In this document: piece after piece, positions 7,242 through 8,966 of the stretch
Layout of the letters: every line of letters begins with the position of its first letter
Position numbering within the stretch: position 1 is the first letter of the stretch
Source of the DNA: an uncultured Oxalobacteraceae bacterium
GTDB taxonomy: Bacteria; Pseudomonadota; Gammaproteobacteria; Burkholderiales; Burkholderiaceae
Direction of reading: 5' to 3'
Length of the DNA stretch: 8,966 bases
Assembly (NCBI GenBank): GCA_946479255.1
Contig: CAMLFK010000209.1
Location: 1-8,966, forward strand
The notes under the pieces: model-generated
The model's database searches: none
What the model was told of the DNA's origin: nothing
The model's input: the letters and a program-made list of their open reading frames with translations, nothing else
Translations under genes and position numbers: made by a program

Positions 7242-7645
7242 TGCAGGCACCGCGTTTCTTTCATATTGGCGCCATGGTCAGCCTGATCTTCCTGATCGCC
7301 TGGCTGGTGGCATGGGAAGTGGCCATTTCGCCGCTCAAGGCGGGCAGCTGGATCCTGGCGCTCAAGGCGCTGCCGCTCCTGATTCCGCTGCGCGGGGTGA
7401 TCAAGCGTGACATCTATACCTTGCAGTGGTCGTCCATGGTGATCCTGCTGTACTTCACCGAAGGCGTGGTGCGCGCGTGGAGCGACACCGCCCCGCTGTC
7501 GCGCCTGATGGCGGCCGGCGAAATCTTCCTGGTGTGCGTGTACTTCGTGTGCGCGCTGCTGTACCTGCGCCCTTACAAGCGCGAGGCCAAGCGCATCGCC
7601 AAGGAGCTGCTCGAAAAGGTCAACGCCACCCGGCACCAGCGCTAA
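7241..7645 (+). CDS. DUF2069 family inner membrane protein
   Basis: A small membrane protein of 134 residues with four hydrophobic segments at about 8-28, 36-52, 60-78 and 87-108, ending in a basic cytosolic tail (LRPYKREAKRIAKELLEK). The middle portion, LKALPLLIPLRGVIKRDIYT (41-60) followed by LQWSSMVILLYFTEG, is the strongly conserved core of DUF2069. Its function is unknown. The ATG overlaps the wrbA stop by one base (TGATG), and GGAG at 7230-7233 lies 7 nt upstream, so translation is probably coupled to wrbA. From memory, wrbA-, YihY- and DUF2069-type genes also lie close together in pseudomonads and other betaproteobacteria, which hints at a shared membrane or redox role, but that is association only. 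Confidence 0.9.
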
Positions 7646-7658
7646 AGTGATGTGCGCC

Positions 7659-8966
7659 ATGGACGACGCATTCCTTTCCCGCTGCCGCGCGATCGTTGGC
7701 GAGCCGCATGTGCTCTCGACCAGCGCCGGCATGGCGCCCTTCCTGACCGACTGGCGCGGCCGCTTTACCGGCAAGGCGCTGGCGGTGCTGCGCCCCGGCA
7801 GCGTGGATGAAGTGGCGCAACTGGTCAAGGCCTGTCTTGAGGCGCGCGTGCCGATCGTGCCGCAAGGCGGGCGCACCGGCCTGGTGCTGGGCAGCGTGCC
7901 CGACGCCTCAGGTACCAGCGTGGTCTTGTCGCTGGCGCGCATCAAGCGCATCCGTTCGCTCGATGCGGTCAACCGCACCATCACCGTCGACGCCGGCTGC
8001 ATCCTGCAAACCATCCAGGAGGCAGCCGCGCAGGAAAACTGTTTATTCCCGCTGTCGCTGGCGGCCGAAGGCAGCTGCAGCATCGGCGGCAACCTGTCCA
8101 CCAATGCCGGCGGCACCGGCGTGCTCCGCTACGGCAATGCGCGCGAGCTGTGCCTCGGCCTGGAAGTCGTCACGCCGCAGGGCGAGGTGTGGGACGGCCT
8201 GCGCGCACTGCGCAAGGACAATACCGGCTACGACTTGCGCGACCTGTTCATCGGCGCTGAAGGTACACTCGGCATCATCACCGGCGCCGTCATGAAGCTC
8301 TATCCGCAACCCAAGGCCTCCATCGCCGCGCTGGTGGCACTGGCTTCGCCCGCGGCGGCGCTTCAGTTGCTGAACCTGGCCCAGGACCTGTGCGGCGCCA
8401 GCCTGACCGGCTTCGAGCTCATGTCGGACTTTTGCCTGCGCCTGGTCGCCACCCATTTCCCCGCGCTGCCGCAGCCCTTCGTCACCCGCCACGCCCAGTA
8501 TGTGCTGATGGAAGTGTCGAGCAGCGAGTCCGAATCGCATGCGGTCAGCCTGCTGGAACAAACCATCGGCGCCGCCTTCGAACGCGACATCGCCGACGAT
8601 GCCGTGGTGGCCACCTCGATCGCCAGGTCGCGCGGCCTGTGGCACATCCGCGAACACATTCCGCTGGCGCAGGCGGCGGCCGGCAAGAACATCAAGCACG
8701 ACATTTCGCTGCCGGTCTCGCGCATCGCCGACTTCATCGAAGACACCGAGGCGCGCCTGATGGGCGCCTTCCCCGATTGCCAGCTGGTGTGCTTCGGCCA
8801 CCTGGGTGACGGTAATCTGCACTTCAACGTCGCACCCTCGGATGGCTTGTCGCACGAGCGCTTCCTGTTGAACCAAAGCGCGATCAACCGCATCGTGCAC
8901 GACTGCGTGGCCGCCTGCGAAGGCTCGATCTCGGCCGAGCACGGCATCGGCGCGCTCAAACGCGAG
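7659..8966 (+). CDS. FAD-linked oxidase of the GlcD / D-2-hydroxyglutarate dehydrogenase type (3' end beyond the window)
   Basis: The first 436 residues of a VAO-type flavoenzyme (FAD_binding_4 plus FAD-oxidase_C). Relatives oxidise D-2-hydroxy acids such as D-lactate, glycolate or D-2-hydroxyglutarate and pass electrons to quinone, cytochrome or an electron-transfer flavoprotein. The FAD-binding part shows VPQGGRTGLVLGSVPD (67-82), SIGGNLSTNAGGTGVLRYGN (141-160), DNTGYDLRDLFIGAEGTLGI (187-206) and LYPQP. The C-terminal catalytic part shows KHDISLPVSRI (346-356), the metal-site motif GHLGDGNLHFN (His381 and His388) and EGSISAEHGIG (421-431, Glu427-His428). Members are about 470 residues, so only about 30 are missing. 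ATG 7659 is chosen; the in-frame ATG at 7650 (or GTG 7647) would add a few residues, and no clear ribosome binding site decides. It follows the DUF2069 stop by 13 nt and is likely in the same operon. The exact substrate is undecided. Confidence 0.92.
   Translation, partial: MDDAFLSRCRAIVGEPHVLSTSAGMAPFLTDWRGRFTGKALAVLRPGSVDEVAQLVKACLEARVPIVPQGGRTGLVLGSVPDASGTSVVLSLARIKRIRSLDAVNRTITVDAGCILQTIQEAAAQENCLFPLSLAAEGSCSIGGNLSTNAGGTGVLRYGNARELCLGLEVVTPQGEVWDGLRALRKDNTGYDLRDLFIGAEGTLGIITGAVMKLYPQPKASIAALVALASPAAALQLLNLAQDLCGASLTGFELMSDFCLRLVATHFPALPQPFVTRHAQYVLMEVSSSESESHAVSLLEQTIGAAFERDIADDAVVATSIARSRGLWHIREHIPLAQAAAGKNIKHDISLPVSRIADFIEDTEARLMGAFPDCQLVCFGHLGDGNLHFNVAPSDGLSHERFLLNQSAINRIVHDCVAACEGSISAEHGIGALKRE

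Overview
The window reads as chromosomal core sequence of a GC-rich betaproteobacterium. The best guess is Oxalobacteraceae (Massilia, Duganella or Janthinobacterium type), judged from protein style, codon use and gene repertoire rather than from a database comparison. There are no tRNA or rRNA genes, no transposase or integrase, no CRISPR-like repeats and no abrupt change in composition. Coding density is very high. Nine protein genes fill the window, and the only gaps are three short AT-richer spaces between divergent genes (about 220, 180 and 60 bp).

Layout. Positions 1-480 (minus) hold the N-terminal 160 codons of chorismate synthase AroC. Across a divergent regulatory gap, 702-2945 (plus) encodes a multi-domain c-di-GMP response regulator: receiver, DUF3369-type middle region, degenerate GGDEF (GSDIF) and intact EAL. 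Convergent to it, overlapping by four bases, is a minus-strand pair read from 4265 down to 2942: a two-CBS-domain protein followed 10 nt later by a PhzF-family isomerase. Divergent from the CBS gene is an alpha/beta hydrolase (4444-5214, plus). Its end overlaps by 36 bp the end of a convergent YihY/BrkB-type inner membrane protein (5179-6564, minus). Divergent from that, 6627-8966 (plus) is a tightly packed run: a WrbA-type flavodoxin quinone reductase, a DUF2069 membrane protein, and a GlcD/D-2-hydroxyglutarate dehydrogenase-type FAD oxidase cut by the window end.

How the genes work together. Most neighbours look like conserved housekeeping genes rather than one pathway. The clearest functional grouping is YihY, WrbA, DUF2069 and FAD oxidase: two membrane proteins and two flavin-dependent redox enzymes, plausibly concerned with quinone and redox balance at the inner membrane. 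The CBS-PhzF pair is likely one transcript. The EAL regulator is an orphan here, with no histidine kinase beside it, and is predicted to degrade c-di-GMP under phosphorylation control.

I did not find a clear undescribed multi-gene system. The observations most worth a second look are the regulator with a dead cyclase domain and a live phosphodiesterase domain, a wrbA start sitting 4 nt after a perfect TATAAT (possible leaderless mRNA), the two convergent gene-end overlaps, and dyad or repeat structures in all three divergent gaps.
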